NCBI GenBank assembly: GCA_900766825.1 | Contig: CAAFWU010000026.1 | Span: 18,044-82,043, forward strand | DNA: 64,000 nt | Direction of reading: 5' to 3' | Source: Bacteroidales bacterium | GTDB lineage: Bacteria > Bacteroidota > Bacteroidia > Bacteroidales > Marinilabiliaceae | In this document: one piece after another, positions 36,179-46,079 of the stretch | How positions within the stretch are numbered: the stretch's first letter is position 1 | How the letters are laid out: each line of letters begins with the position of its first letter | Translations under genes and position numbers: made by a program | Notes under the pieces: generated by a model | Databases searched by the model: none | What the model was told of the DNA's origin: nothing | What the model saw: only the letters and a program-made list of their open reading frames with translations

Positions 36179-36473
36179 TTTCTGTGGTGATTCTAAGTGG
36201 AAAATTATTTTGACGTGCCAAACGAGTTGCCACTTCAACCTTTGAGTTGGCTATGTCGGCAACGTAGACGCCCACCACGGCAGATCCCTTCTCTTCTATT
36301 TCAATTGTTAAGGCCAAGGCTTCTTCGTGAGACTTAAAGAATATGTCCACGAGAATTTGCACAACGAAACTGAAGTCTGTGACATCGTCGTTGTGGAAAA
36401 TGACCTTGAGTTTGGTAGGTCCATAGGGTCGGCTTTTACGTCGTACCGTCTTTTGCACTTCGGGTTGTTGCAT
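36171..36473 (-). CDS. clpS: Clp adaptor protein ClpS
   Basis: 100 residues; ATG at 36473 used (an in-frame GTG at 36482 overlaps the promoter). Delivers N-degron proteins to ClpA. Core motifs: KLKVIFHNDDVTDFSFVV and AVVGVYVADIANSKV. The His that in E. coli ClpS (His66, before the G-x-AV-x-G motif) contacts the substrate amino group aligns with Glu here (EIEEKGSAVVG). Its stop overlaps clpA by 8 nt, giving translational coupling. The -7 box lies so close that the transcript may be nearly leaderless. Confidence 0.88.
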   Translation of the reverse strand: MQQPEVQKTVRRKSRPYGPTKLKVIFHNDDVTDFSFVVQILVDIFFKSHEEALALTIEIEEKGSAVVGVYVADIANSKVEVATRLARQNNFPLRITTENA

Positions 36474-36481
36474 GCCAAACA

Positions 36482-36489
36482 CAAAGATA
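36482..36489 (-). promoter_or_regulatory. -7 box for clpS-clpA
   Basis: TATCTTTG on the minus strand, only 8 nt before the ATG at 36473. Confidence 0.5.
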
Positions 36490-36563
36490 GGGAAGAGGGT
36501 AAAACAAAGGGATGACAGTATGCAGATGCTAAGTTAACTAAATTTTGCCTAATGCGATTGTAG

Positions 36564-36596
36564 TTGGTGTAAATACGCGAGAATGGACTATCTTTG
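36564..36596 (+). promoter_or_regulatory. Promoter for the rseP gene cluster
   Basis: TTG (36564-36566), 22-nt spacer, TATCTTTG (36589-36596), 50 nt before the rseP ATG. Confidence 0.6.
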
Positions 36597-36645
36597 CACT
36601 GAAAAATACTAAATAACACCCCTTGTTGGGTAACTAAATTTTAGA

Positions 36646-37968
36646 ATGGAGATTCTCATCATAGTACTTCAGCTTCTGCTGAGTTTATCGTTGCTGGTGA
36701 TAACGCACGAGGGCGGTCACTTTTTGTTTGCCAAATTGTTTGGCATAAGGGTGGAGAAATTCTACTTATTTTTCGATCCATGGTTTTCTTTGTTTAAGAT
36801 AAAACGCGGCGAGACGGAGTACGGCATAGGCTGGGTTCCACTGGGAGGCTATGTGAAGATATCGGGCATGATAGACGAGTCGATGGACACTGACCAGATG
36901 AAGCAACCCATGCAGCCTTGGGAGTTTCGAGCCAAACCAGCTTGGCAACGATTGCTGGTTATGGTGGGCGGTGTGCTAGTGAACATCATAACAGCCCCCA
37001 TAATATTTTGGTTGATGCTCTACAGCTATGGCGAGACCTACGTGCCAATAAGCGAAGCTCGCTTTGGCATGGAGTTCAGCGACGCCATGCACAACGTTGG
37101 TTTTATGGATGGCGACAAGATTATTGGCATCAACGGCGAGGCTAAGGATACATATAAGGATGTGGCCAACGCCATAATTTTCGATGACACATGCAGTGTG
37201 GACATAGAGCGCGAGGGGCAGCCCATGAGCATAAAGTTGCCTCATGAGTTCTTCCGTCAGATACTTAGTGGCGAAGACCAAGCCCTGTTTAGCTTCCTAA
37301 CCCCCGTGGTTGTGGATTCGGTGATGGCGGGTAGCCCTGCCGAGGCTGCTGGCATGCTGCGAGGTGACTCTATATTGAGTTTGGGAGGTGAGACCGTCCG
37401 TTCGTTCCGCTGCTTTGTGGCATTGGCCGACAGCATGCGGGGTGAGACGAGCCAATTGGTTGTGGTGCGCGCCACAGGAACCACCGACACCTTGAGTGTG
37501 AACATAGATGCTGAGGGTCGTTTAGGATTCTACGGTTGCAATGCCCAGCGTTGGTTTCAGTCCAAGACCCGAGAGTATGGTCTGTTTGAGGCCTTTCCTG
37601 CTGGCATAGCCAAGGGCTACGACTTGTTGGTTAACTACTGCAAGCAGTTGCCCATGCTCTTCACCCGCGAGGGAGCCACCAAGGTGGGCGGCTTTGGCAC
37701 CATAGCCAATATGTTTGCCCCCACATGGAACTGGCAATCGTTCTGGTTCAACACCGCATTTTTGGCCATAATATTGGCTGTAATGAACATACTGCCCATA
37801 CCAGCATTGGATGGTGGTCACGTTCTGTTCCTGCTCATTGAGGTCATAACAGGCCGCAAGGTTAGCGACCGCGTGCTGGAGGTGGCTCAAACCATTGGCA
37901 TGATTCTACTCTTTGCACTTATTATATATGCCAACGGAGCCGACATTGTACGAGCAATTCTGAAATAG
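36646..37968 (+). CDS. rseP: RIP metalloprotease RseP (site-2 protease)
   Basis: 440 residues. Inner-membrane zinc protease that cleaves within membranes, for example anti-sigma factors and signal-peptide remnants. First helix carries ITHEGGHFLFAK (HExxH zinc site, residues about 20-24). A second helix follows PAWQRLLVMVGG, with PDZ domains around 130-310 (GSPAEAAGMLRGDSI) and the C-terminal NILPIPALDGGH motif (third zinc ligand Asp). Full length for the family. It starts a plus-strand run of six genes ending with the addA-like helicase. Confidence 0.94.
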   Translation: MEILIIVLQLLLSLSLLVITHEGGHFLFAKLFGIRVEKFYLFFDPWFSLFKIKRGETEYGIGWVPLGGYVKISGMIDESMDTDQMKQPMQPWEFRAKPAWQRLLVMVGGVLVNIITAPIIFWLMLYSYGETYVPISEARFGMEFSDAMHNVGFMDGDKIIGINGEAKDTYKDVANAIIFDDTCSVDIEREGQPMSIKLPHEFFRQILSGEDQALFSFLTPVVVDSVMAGSPAEAAGMLRGDSILSLGGETVRSFRCFVALADSMRGETSQLVVVRATGTTDTLSVNIDAEGRLGFYGCNAQRWFQSKTREYGLFEAFPAGIAKGYDLLVNYCKQLPMLFTREGATKVGGFGTIANMFAPTWNWQSFWFNTAFLAIILAVMNILPIPALDGGHVLFLLIEVITGRKVSDRVLEVAQTIGMILLFALIIYANGADIVRAILK

Positions 37969-38021
37969 CTTAAGAAATGAGGGGTCTGAACCGCAAAGAG
38001 TTTTGAGGGACGATAAATAGA

Positions 38022-38040
38022 GGGGGGGCAAAGCCCCCCA
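38022..38040. other. G/C hairpin in the rseP-mltD gap
   Basis: GGGGGGC, AAA loop, GCCCCCC (38023-38039), followed by A residues on plus. Very stable but without a T run, so it may slow RNA decay or reduce readthrough rather than terminate. Confidence 0.4.
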
Positions 38041-38084
38041 AAAAAGGAGACAAGCAAAGACAGAAGAGCAAGAAAGGCAGAAAG

Positions 38085-39392
38085 ATGAGATGCATAAGCA
38101 AAGGCGTGGTGCGCCAAGCCAATGGCGCAAAGAAGAACATGGGGCAAAGCTCCACGTTGAGCCGAGCTATGCTATGTGGTCAAAGCGAGATGGGCAAAAG
38201 ATGGGCTCACTCATTTTATATAGTGTTGGCTTTGGCTCTAAGCCTACTTTTGACCATGCCTGCATGCGAAATCAAGGCTCAGGTGGCCACGGGTACCAAT
38301 CCTCAGGTGCCAGATTACATCTATGCCCGTCGCATGGAGCATCTGGATCAGGCCAGCCCAATAACCTTGGAGTACAACACTCAAGTTAGGGCCTACATCG
38401 ATGTCTATCTGGAGCGCCGTAGGGATCACTTGGCCAACATATTGGGTCGAGCCGAGCTCTACTTTCCCATTTTCGAGGAGTACTTGAGCAAATATAATCT
38501 GCCACAGGAACTAAAGTACTTGGCAGTGATAGAGAGCGCCTTGGATCCCAAAGCCAAATCGAAGTCGGGCGCCATGGGTTTGTGGCAATTTCTCTACCAC
38601 GCAGGTCTGATGATGGACTTGCATGTTACGAGCTACGAGGACGAGCGATGCGATGTGAGAAAAAGCACCGATGCGGCGTGCCGCTACTTGCAGTATCTGT
38701 TTGAGAATCTGAAAGATTGGCAATTGGCGTTGGCAGCCTACAACGGTGGGCTCGGCCAGGTGCAAAAGGCGCAACAGAGAGCGGGCGAGGGCAAAAAGAC
38801 ATTTTGGGAATTGGCTCCGTATATGACGCCAGAGATGCGAAGCTACGTGCCCGCCTTCATTGCAGTGAACTACGTTATGAACTATTACCACCTGCACAAT
38901 GTGGAGCCCGCTAAACCCGACTTCACTATCGACGATGTGGACACTGTGTATGTCAACGTGAGCATATCCTTCGATCAACTGAGTCGTGCATCGGGAGTGA
39001 AACGTGAGGTGTTACAGAAACTCAATCCCCAGTATATCAAAGACTTTATATCCTACGATGGCATACCAATGCGTCTGGCCTTGCCTCGCGACAACGTTCT
39101 TCGCTTCATCCGCAACGAGCGTCAGCTGAGGCCAGAAGCCGCCCCAGACCTCGAGGGCTACTTTGGAATTCCCAAGATAGAGTTGGAGACCATAACCCAC
39201 TGCGTGACAAAAGGCGAATATCTGCACAAGATTGCCATGCAATACCGCACCACGGTGGAGCAGATAATGCAATGGAACAACATGGAAACCAAAGATATAA
39301 AGATAGGTCAGCAACTAAAGATAACCTACGAGAGGCAAGTGAGCCCCTACTTTTTCGTTGTGGAGGAGTTGCTGAATATGGAGAAGGGCTGA
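38085..39392 (+). CDS. Lytic transglycosylase with LysM (MltD-like)
   Basis: 435 residues from the ATG at 38085, which has an A-rich upstream; ATG 38190 would start the hydrophobic signal directly (MGKRWAHSFYIVLALALSLLL). SLT domain (about 130-270) with the catalytic Glu in VIESALDPKAKSKSGAMGLW and AAYNGGLGQV, an intermediate region, and one C-terminal LysM peptidoglycan-binding repeat (about 378-420; KGEYLHKIAMQYRTTVEQI). Cleaves glycan strands of murein with 1,6-anhydro ends in the periplasm. Sits between rseP and a lipoprotein gene. Confidence 0.88.
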   Translation: MRCISKGVVRQANGAKKNMGQSSTLSRAMLCGQSEMGKRWAHSFYIVLALALSLLLTMPACEIKAQVATGTNPQVPDYIYARRMEHLDQASPITLEYNTQVRAYIDVYLERRRDHLANILGRAELYFPIFEEYLSKYNLPQELKYLAVIESALDPKAKSKSGAMGLWQFLYHAGLMMDLHVTSYEDERCDVRKSTDAACRYLQYLFENLKDWQLALAAYNGGLGQVQKAQQRAGEGKKTFWELAPYMTPEMRSYVPAFIAVNYVMNYYHLHNVEPAKPDFTIDDVDTVYVNVSISFDQLSRASGVKREVLQKLNPQYIKDFISYDGIPMRLALPRDNVLRFIRNERQLRPEAAPDLEGYFGIPKIELETITHCVTKGEYLHKIAMQYRTTVEQIMQWNNMETKDIKIGQQLKITYERQVSPYFFVVEELLNMEKG

Positions 39393-39479
39393 CGCATAGG
39401 GGAGAAGTTTGACACAGAAGGGGGAGCAAGAGAACGAGAGATGAGACGAAGATAGTAAGCAAGAGAAACAGAAAAACTC

Positions 39480-40589
39480 ATGGCACAAAATATGAAAAGC
39501 GATAACGCACAACAAAACATCGCCATCGGGACCAGAATGCATAGAATGAGCAAGAAGGTGCTGATGGCGCTTGGCATGCTTAGTCTTATGGGTCTTATGG
39601 GTCTGAGCACCAGTTGCACCAAGGGCAGTGGCGGTCAGTCGGGCAAGACCTTTATGCCCGAGATAACAGGCAAGGCTGGCGAGATACTGTTGGTTTTCAA
39701 CGGGTCGCATAAAGAGGACACAGCCTACAAGACATTGGAGTACATATTGGAACAGCCATATTTGGGTCTGCCCACCGACGAGCCCTACTTTGAGTTGATG
39801 ACAGTGCCCAACAAGTACTTCGATGCCAACCTTCACAAACATCGCAACATAATAATGCTCAACGTATCGGACACGGTTAGTTTGGACACGCTGCGATATC
39901 AGAAGGACACATGGGCTCGTCCACAGTCTGTTGTGAAGATACAAGCTCACGACGTCCAGTCGGCCTCGGATGTTATCCTCCGCAACGAGATACGTCTGAT
40001 GAGTTTCTTTACACAGGCAGAGCGCGATAGGCTTATGAACTACTTTAAGCGCATTGGCGGAGCCGACCTTTGTTCGGAACTCCAGAAGCGATGGGGAGTG
40101 AGCATGAGCGTGCCCAACTTTTTTGCGCGTTGCACCCCCGAGCACCCCGAGGAGCTGACATGGCTGATGAGCACCACCAAGGAGTACGATGACGGACTGG
40201 TGGTCTACACCTTCCCCTACGAGGGTGTGGAGAGCATAAGCAAAGAGGCTCTGATTGCCAAGCGAGACACCATGCTGCGCCATAATGTTGGAGGTCCGCA
40301 AGGGTCGGTCATGTGCACCGAGACACGCGAGGGCGCCCAAGAGGTAATCTACAAATACGGAGCAGGCAAACACCAAGGATTGGACGTGGTGGAGATGCGC
40401 GGCCTATGGCGAATGGACAATTACCCCATGGGCGGTCCATTCATTATGCGTGCGGTCATAGACACCGCTCAAAACCGCGTTATTGTGACCGATGGCTACG
40501 TCTATTACCCATCTCGCGAACAGAAGCGTAACCACATTCGCCAGTTGGAGGCAATAATGCACACCATGGTGCCCCTAACAAAGGACTGA
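39480..40589 (+). CDS. DUF4837 family lipoprotein
   Basis: 369 residues. Lipoprotein signal with Cys at the end of LMGLMGLSTSC, about residue 46; ATG 39480 has an A-rich upstream but ATG 39546 (MSKKVLMALG) would give a standard 24-residue signal. The body matches the Bacteroidota-specific DUF4837 pattern: GKAGEILLVF, FKTL-type helix (YKTLEYILEQPYLGLPTDEP), NIIML, GLWRMDNYPMGGPF, VYYPSREQKRNHIRQLEA. Function unknown; periplasmic lipid-anchored. Its position between mltD and pdxA does not tell more. Confidence 0.8.
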   Translation: MAQNMKSDNAQQNIAIGTRMHRMSKKVLMALGMLSLMGLMGLSTSCTKGSGGQSGKTFMPEITGKAGEILLVFNGSHKEDTAYKTLEYILEQPYLGLPTDEPYFELMTVPNKYFDANLHKHRNIIMLNVSDTVSLDTLRYQKDTWARPQSVVKIQAHDVQSASDVILRNEIRLMSFFTQAERDRLMNYFKRIGGADLCSELQKRWGVSMSVPNFFARCTPEHPEELTWLMSTTKEYDDGLVVYTFPYEGVESISKEALIAKRDTMLRHNVGGPQGSVMCTETREGAQEVIYKYGAGKHQGLDVVEMRGLWRMDNYPMGGPFIMRAVIDTAQNRVIVTDGYVYYPSREQKRNHIRQLEAIMHTMVPLTKD

Positions 40590-40659
40590 CAAAGGACTAA
40601 CAAAGGACTAACAGCAGGCGAGTGAACAACTTACCCCAAAAACAAAACACTGCACAACA

Positions 40660-41703
40660 ATGAAAATTGGCATAACACAAGGCGACGTAAACGGCATTGG
40701 CTACGAGGTGATTATGAAAGCCCTTCAGGACACCGAGGTTCTGGAGGACTTGGTGCCCATAATCTATGGTTCGCCCAAGGCAGCCGCCTATCACCGCAAG
40801 GCACTCAACGTGTCGCAGTTCAGTTTGAACAACATCAACAGCCCCGAGGAGGCCCACGAGAAACGCATAAACATCATCACTTGTGGCGATGACAACATAA
40901 AGGTTGAACTGGGCAAATCGTCGGAGGCCGCAGGTCAGGCAGCTTTTGCCGCATTGGAGACTGCCGTTAGGGACTTGAGCGATGGACGCATTGATGCCAT
41001 TGTAACCGCTCCCATAAACAAAAAGAACATCCAGAGCGACAACTTCCGTTTCCCAGGCCACACCGAATATCTGGAGCAGGCAGCCCAGAGCCCAGCCCTC
41101 ATGCTTCTGGTGGCAGGCAAACTCCGTGTGGGTGTGGTGGCAGGTCACGTGCCCATATGTCAGGTGGCTCAGTACATCACCAAGGACAAGATTGTGAGCA
41201 AGCTTAGGATATTGAACCGCTCATTGCGTCAGGACTTTAACATCGACGGTCCCCGCATTGCAGTGCTTGGTCTCAACCCCCACTCGGGCGACCACGGTTT
41301 GTTGGGTAGCGAGGAGGAGACCGTTATAGGCCCCGCCATTGAGCAGGCACAGGCTGAGGGCATATGCGCCATGGGTCCCTACCCAGCCGACGGTCTCTTT
41401 GGCAGCGACTCGCTGGGCAAGTTCGATGCCATATTGGCCATGTACCACGATCAGGGTTTGGCACCCTTCAAGGCTCTGGCCTTCACCAGCGGCGTCAACT
41501 ACACGGCTGGTCTGCCCATCATACGCACATCGCCCGACCACGGCACAGCCTACGACATTGCGGGCATGGACAAAGCAGACTGCACATCGATGCGCGAGGC
41601 AATATATCTGGCCATAGACATTGCGCGCAACCGCAAGATAAACAACGAGTTGGAGGCCAACCGACTGGTAACCTCGGACAAGGGACAGAAGGCTGACCGA
41701 TAG
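40660..41703 (+). CDS. pdxA: 4-hydroxythreonine-4-phosphate dehydrogenase
   Basis: 347 residues. Oxidises 4-phosphohydroxy-L-threonine in the DXP-dependent pathway to pyridoxal 5'-phosphate. Motifs: GITQGDVNGIGYEV, APINKKNI, FPGHTEYL (metal-binding His), LNPHSGD, MYHDQGLAPFK (second His), RTSPDHGTA (third His). Full length. A PLP-synthesis gene is in keeping with the two PLP-dependent transsulfuration enzymes and the desulfurase in this window, though not linked to them. Confidence 0.95.
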   Translation: MKIGITQGDVNGIGYEVIMKALQDTEVLEDLVPIIYGSPKAAAYHRKALNVSQFSLNNINSPEEAHEKRINIITCGDDNIKVELGKSSEAAGQAAFAALETAVRDLSDGRIDAIVTAPINKKNIQSDNFRFPGHTEYLEQAAQSPALMLLVAGKLRVGVVAGHVPICQVAQYITKDKIVSKLRILNRSLRQDFNIDGPRIAVLGLNPHSGDHGLLGSEEETVIGPAIEQAQAEGICAMGPYPADGLFGSDSLGKFDAILAMYHDQGLAPFKALAFTSGVNYTAGLPIIRTSPDHGTAYDIAGMDKADCTSMREAIYLAIDIARNRKINNELEANRLVTSDKGQKADR

Positions 41704-41824
41704 GGCTTTAGGTTTTGAGGGGTAGACTCGGAGTTTCTGAGCCTGCCCCAAAACAAAGCATTGGGGAAAAGGCAAGGCGACAAAACAACACACAACGAGC
41801 AAAATCCACCAAAAACATAAGGGT

Positions 41825-42706
41825 ATGGAGGGCAAATATGACGTAGGATTGGTTCTTGAAGGCGGCGGCATGCGCGGCATATTCACTGCGGGGCTATGCG
41901 ACTCGCTACTGGACTGGGGCGTGACCTTCGACTATGTGATAGGCACCTCGGCTGGGGCATCGAACGGATGCACATACCTTGCGGGCCAACGAGGACGAAG
42001 TAGGTTTGTGAACATAGACCTTCACAATTTGAGACCATATGTTGGGTTGGGGTGTGTGATGAGAGGACGCGGTTTTTTCGATTTGGACTTTGTTTTTGAC
42101 GAGGTACAAGAAAATTACTACCCCTATGACTTTGTGACCTACCAGCAGAACCCCGCTCGCATGGTGATTGTGATGACGAGCGCCGTGACGGGCGAAGCCG
42201 TATACTGCGAAGAGCGCAACGACTTCAAACGCTTCAGCGATGCGTGCCGCGCCAGTTGTTCACTGCCACTTATGTGCCCCACGTGGCATGTGGATGGCGA
42301 ACCTATGGTGGACGGTGGCGTGGGGGACTCCATACCATTCCGCAAAGCACTGGCCGATGGGTGCCGCCACGTGGTGGTGGTGACCACCAAAGAGGCCTCC
42401 TATCGCAAGAGCGAACGCCCCTTTTGGCTGCCATCTCGGGTCTACAAACAATTTCCACGTCTGCGCGAGGCACTGCTAACACGCGGCCGACGCTACAACG
42501 AACAGTTGGACGATTTGGCCCAACTGGAGGCTCAGGGCATTGCCAAAGTCATCCGCCCAAAGAATATGCACGGTGTGACCCGCACCACACAAGAGGTGGA
42601 GCCATTGGAGGCCCTGTACGCCGAGGGTCTGAAAGCAGGACGCGAGTTGGCAGAACAGTTGAACAGTTGGAAAAAAGAATGGGAGGCACAAGATGGAGGT
42701 AAATGA
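41825..42706 (+). CDS. Patatin-like phospholipase
   Basis: 293 residues, no signal peptide. Oxyanion loop LEGGGMRG (residues 11-18), nucleophile elbow GTSAGA (Ser near 43) and catalytic Asp in DGGVGDSIP (about 160). These complete the Ser-Asp dyad of bacterial patatin lipid acyl hydrolases; C-terminal helical part unassigned. Probably cytoplasmic. Its last 14 nt overlap the addA-like gene, so translation of the two is coupled. Confidence 0.9.
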   Translation: MEGKYDVGLVLEGGGMRGIFTAGLCDSLLDWGVTFDYVIGTSAGASNGCTYLAGQRGRSRFVNIDLHNLRPYVGLGCVMRGRGFFDLDFVFDEVQENYYPYDFVTYQQNPARMVIVMTSAVTGEAVYCEERNDFKRFSDACRASCSLPLMCPTWHVDGEPMVDGGVGDSIPFRKALADGCRHVVVVTTKEASYRKSERPFWLPSRVYKQFPRLREALLTRGRRYNEQLDDLAQLEAQGIAKVIRPKNMHGVTRTTQEVEPLEALYAEGLKAGRELAEQLNSWKKEWEAQDGGK

Positions 42707-45700
42707 CCCAAAGATGGGAATATTGGATGCCTACTTGGCATCGGCAGGCTCGGGCAAGACATACACCTTGGCCCGAAGGGTGATAGATATGCTTGTGCGC
42801 GAGCCCGAGAGCTACCGCAACATACTGGCTGTGACCTTCACACGCAAGGCCACGCTGGAGATGAAGGAGCGCATTGTGAGGGACCTATACGAAATTGCAA
42901 CAGGGAGAGACAAAGATGGTGCGCTAACCAAGGCACACTGCGAAATGAGTGGCTACGCTCCAGTGGTGGTAAGGGCTAACTGCCTGAAGGCTTTGGAGAA
43001 TATACTGAGCGATCTTGACAACTTCAACATAAGCACCATAGACAGTTTTGTGCAGCGCGTGGTCCGCTCTTTTGCCTACGAGTATAAACTGCCATCGAAC
43101 TACGGCGTTCAGATTGATAACCAACCAATCATAGAGAGCGCCATAGACAGCATGATGCAGACACTTGGAGAAAAAGGCAAAGAAAAACTGCGCAAATATC
43201 TTACCGACTACCTAAAACAGAAGTTGCAGAACGGAGAACGCAACGACATTGAGAGCCAACTCCGTGAACTTGGCGAGACCCTTCTGAGCGAGAAGTCGAC
43301 GATGTTGGAGCCCTTCCGCAGTTTTGGCATCGAAGGCATTAGTTGTCTGCAAAAAGAGTTGAACGACAAGATAGAAAAAGCCAGAGAAACAATATACAAT
43401 GCCTTCAAGGAACTGAACGAGACTGTGGATGCCGACCTACTGTATGGTCGCCGTTCTGTTCAAAATGCGCTAAAGAGCCTACCAGCAAACTATTGCAGAA
43501 GAAAATCCAATGGCGGTTTCGACGAATGGATGAAAAATTGCATAGAATTGCTGGGAAAAGATGCGGAGACCGCGGCTCGAAGCAACATTAAAAAAAACCA
43601 CGAAGATTTATTAGAAAATATCCTTCACCTATTCGCTGTGGCTCAGCCCGAGCTCAAAGGTCTGAACACAAACATTGAAGCAATAAAACAGATAAGCACG
43701 TTTGGCATCATACCCGACTTGGCCTACCACATTCAAGAGGTGCAGGGACTGCTGAACAAGCGCACTCTGAACACTGCTGCCGACCTACTGAACGAGTTGG
43801 TGAAGAACTGCGACGTTCCCTTCATCTACGAAAAGAGTGGAGCACGCTATGAGCATCTGCTCATCGATGAGTTTCAGGACACCAGCCATCTGCAATACGA
43901 AAACTTCAAGCCCCTGTTGCACAACAGTTTGGACTGCAACAACAACTGTTTGGTTGTGGGCGACGTAAAGCAGAGCATCTACCGATTCCGCGAGGGCGAC
44001 TGGCAGCTGCTGGCCCACCAGATAGAGGAAGACTTTGGGGACTGCCTACGCCGACAGAACCTGAGCAACAACTACCGCAGCCGCGCTGAGATTGTGACGT
44101 TCAACAACGCAGTTTTCGGAGTTCTGCCAGAGATTTTGGATGGACGGCTGAACCTACTGGACAAAGAGAGAGGCGAACGCGAAACGCTGCAGAACATCTA
44201 CAAAAATCAGGCTCAAAACGCCATAAAGGGCAAGGGTGGCTACGTGAACATCCGCCTGATGAAAACTGACAAAGCGCAGGCTTGGCTGCAGGTAATACAG
44301 GAGTGCATAGAGTTCATAAACGACATGCACAACAACCACGGTTGGGCCTACTCCGACTTCTGCATACTAACCAACACAAACTACGAGATAGAAAATTTGG
44401 TGGAGGTGCTGAGTGCCGACGATGTGAAGATACCCACCATGACCGACAGTGCCCTGCAGGTCATGAGAGCCTCCACCACCCGAGCCATAACCGACGCCCT
44501 GCGTTTCATAAACCGAGGCGAGAACACACGCTTGCTGAGCGTGATACAGGTGATGACCAACGCAGATATTGCCAACATGTTGGTTAACTGGGAGGCGCTG
44601 GAGTCCGAGTGGACCGAGAGACTCAATGCCCTAAGGGGTTTGGATCTGATGGAGACCATCTACGAGTTGGTGAACATGATGCCCGAGGAGGTTAAGCAGG
44701 CCGAAAAGCCCTACATCGAGGCCTTTATGCAACAGACCTACGATGCTCTGAGCGAAGGCATTGCCAACCAAACCGAGTTTTTGGATAAGGTGGATCAAGA
44801 GGGCGGCAAATGGACCATAGAGTCTATTCCTGACATAGATGCCGTGGAGCTCATGACCATACACCGATCCAAAGGTTTGGAACGTAAAATTGTGCTCATT
44901 CCCTTCGTTGAGACAATAAGAGACACAGGGCAGCGCAAAAACAAAATTTGGTGCAATGCCAACAACATCGACCCAGAAATCAACGAGTTGCAAGGGCTAA
45001 AGATACCCATCGATGAAAGCAAAAACCTTAACGGCACTGCCTTTGCCGAAGAGTATAAGGACGAACAGGAACAGAAATATATCGACATTCTGAACCGAGT
45101 CTACGTGGCCTTCACCCGCCCCAAGGAGATCCTGAAGGTTTGGATGAACTACACCCTTACAAAAAGTGAAGAGAAGAATAAGGGCAAAGAGAAAAAGCAA
45201 GAAGAGGAATTCAAACCCCTAAAGGTTGGTCGCGTTATGGCCGACTCGCTCAGCATGATATGCGACAAAATAAATGAAGCAAATGACGAGCAGAAGGCCG
45301 AGGTGCAGAGCCAAACGGTAGAGAGAATAGATCTCGAAAACATAGATATTTTGACCGATGACGATGGCAATGAGGAATTAGACCCCGAAGCTTCCGCCAC
45401 CGACGAGATCGATACAATTGACGTTCTGGAGCTAACCTACGGCACATTGTCCAACAAAGAGAATAAAGCCGAACGGAACGAGGCTGTGCTGGACGAGAAC
45501 AACATACTATCGAACAGCGAGATAGCCATGCCCCAATTCATACTGCCCACTCAGGTGCACGGCATGCGTAGCACATCACAAGACGAGTTGTCGGACCACC
45601 GTCAAGAGATGACCACCTACGGTCTGGCCATGCACAGCATAATGGAGCACATTGCCACAGGCGACGAGATACACAACGCCGTGGAGAAAATTGTTGGTCG

Positions 45701-46079
45701 CGGCATGTTGCCCCCCGACGTGGCCCAACGCGAAGAGGAGAAGCTGACCAAATGCCTACGAGACAACGCCACTGTGTCCGAATGGTTTGGCACCAATGTG
45801 GAGCACGTATGGAACGAAGCCACCATTCTGGAGCCCGATGTCAAGATGCGCCCCGACAGAGTGATACGCACCCCCGATGGACGCACCGTGGTGGTGGACT
45901 ACAAATTCGGCAATGCCTATGGTCCCATGACACGCCGCAAGTATCACAAGCAGATCAAGCGATATATGGAACACCTGAGCCGAGCAGGTCACAAAAATAT
46001 AGAGGGCTACCTTTGGTACTATGGCTTGGGCAAGATTGAAAAAATTGCGTCCAATGGTCGAGTGACCGAACTAAACTAA
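42693..46079 (+). CDS. addA: AddA-type UvrD helicase-nuclease
   Basis: 1128 residues. Helicase motifs: LASAGSGKTYTLARR (Walker A, about 20), AVTFTRKAT, LLIDEFQDTS (about 392), VVGDVKQSIYRFR, NNYRSR, MTIHRSKGLE and YVAFTRPKE. C-terminal RecB-type nuclease: RPDRVIRTPDG (Asp), VVVDYKFG (D-x-K, about 1068), KQIKRYMEHL. These define an AddA/RecB-like double-strand-break resection enzyme. The partner addB is often adjacent in Bacteroidota but not here. A Met eight codons in (42714) is an alternative start that removes the patatin overlap. Confidence 0.88.
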   Translation: MEVNDPKMGILDAYLASAGSGKTYTLARRVIDMLVREPESYRNILAVTFTRKATLEMKERIVRDLYEIATGRDKDGALTKAHCEMSGYAPVVVRANCLKALENILSDLDNFNISTIDSFVQRVVRSFAYEYKLPSNYGVQIDNQPIIESAIDSMMQTLGEKGKEKLRKYLTDYLKQKLQNGERNDIESQLRELGETLLSEKSTMLEPFRSFGIEGISCLQKELNDKIEKARETIYNAFKELNETVDADLLYGRRSVQNALKSLPANYCRRKSNGGFDEWMKNCIELLGKDAETAARSNIKKNHEDLLENILHLFAVAQPELKGLNTNIEAIKQISTFGIIPDLAYHIQEVQGLLNKRTLNTAADLLNELVKNCDVPFIYEKSGARYEHLLIDEFQDTSHLQYENFKPLLHNSLDCNNNCLVVGDVKQSIYRFREGDWQLLAHQIEEDFGDCLRRQNLSNNYRSRAEIVTFNNAVFGVLPEILDGRLNLLDKERGERETLQNIYKNQAQNAIKGKGGYVNIRLMKTDKAQAWLQVIQECIEFINDMHNNHGWAYSDFCILTNTNYEIENLVEVLSADDVKIPTMTDSALQVMRASTTRAITDALRFINRGENTRLLSVIQVMTNADIANMLVNWEALESEWTERLNALRGLDLMETIYELVNMMPEEVKQAEKPYIEAFMQQTYDALSEGIANQTEFLDKVDQEGGKWTIESIPDIDAVELMTIHRSKGLERKIVLIPFVETIRDTGQRKNKIWCNANNIDPEINELQGLKIPIDESKNLNGTAFAEEYKDEQEQKYIDILNRVYVAFTRPKEILKVWMNYTLTKSEEKNKGKEKKQEEEFKPLKVGRVMADSLSMICDKINEANDEQKAEVQSQTVERIDLENIDILTDDDGNEELDPEASATDEIDTIDVLELTYGTLSNKENKAERNEAVLDENNILSNSEIAMPQFILPTQVHGMRSTSQDELSDHRQEMTTYGLAMHSIMEHIATGDEIHNAVEKIVGRGMLPPDVAQREEEKLTKCLRDNATVSEWFGTNVEHVWNEATILEPDVKMRPDRVIRTPDGRTVVVDYKFGNAYGPMTRRKYHKQIKRYMEHLSRAGHKNIEGYLWYYGLGKIEKIASNGRVTELN

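Noticed and set aside
38022..38040. Terminator between rseP and mltD-like gene
   Set aside because: Strong G/C hairpin, but it is followed by A residues on plus and by no T run on minus.
39315..40376. 353-codon minus-strand ORF opposite the DUF4837 lipoprotein
   Set aside because: The plus frame has a lipoprotein signal and family-like motifs; the antisense frame has none.
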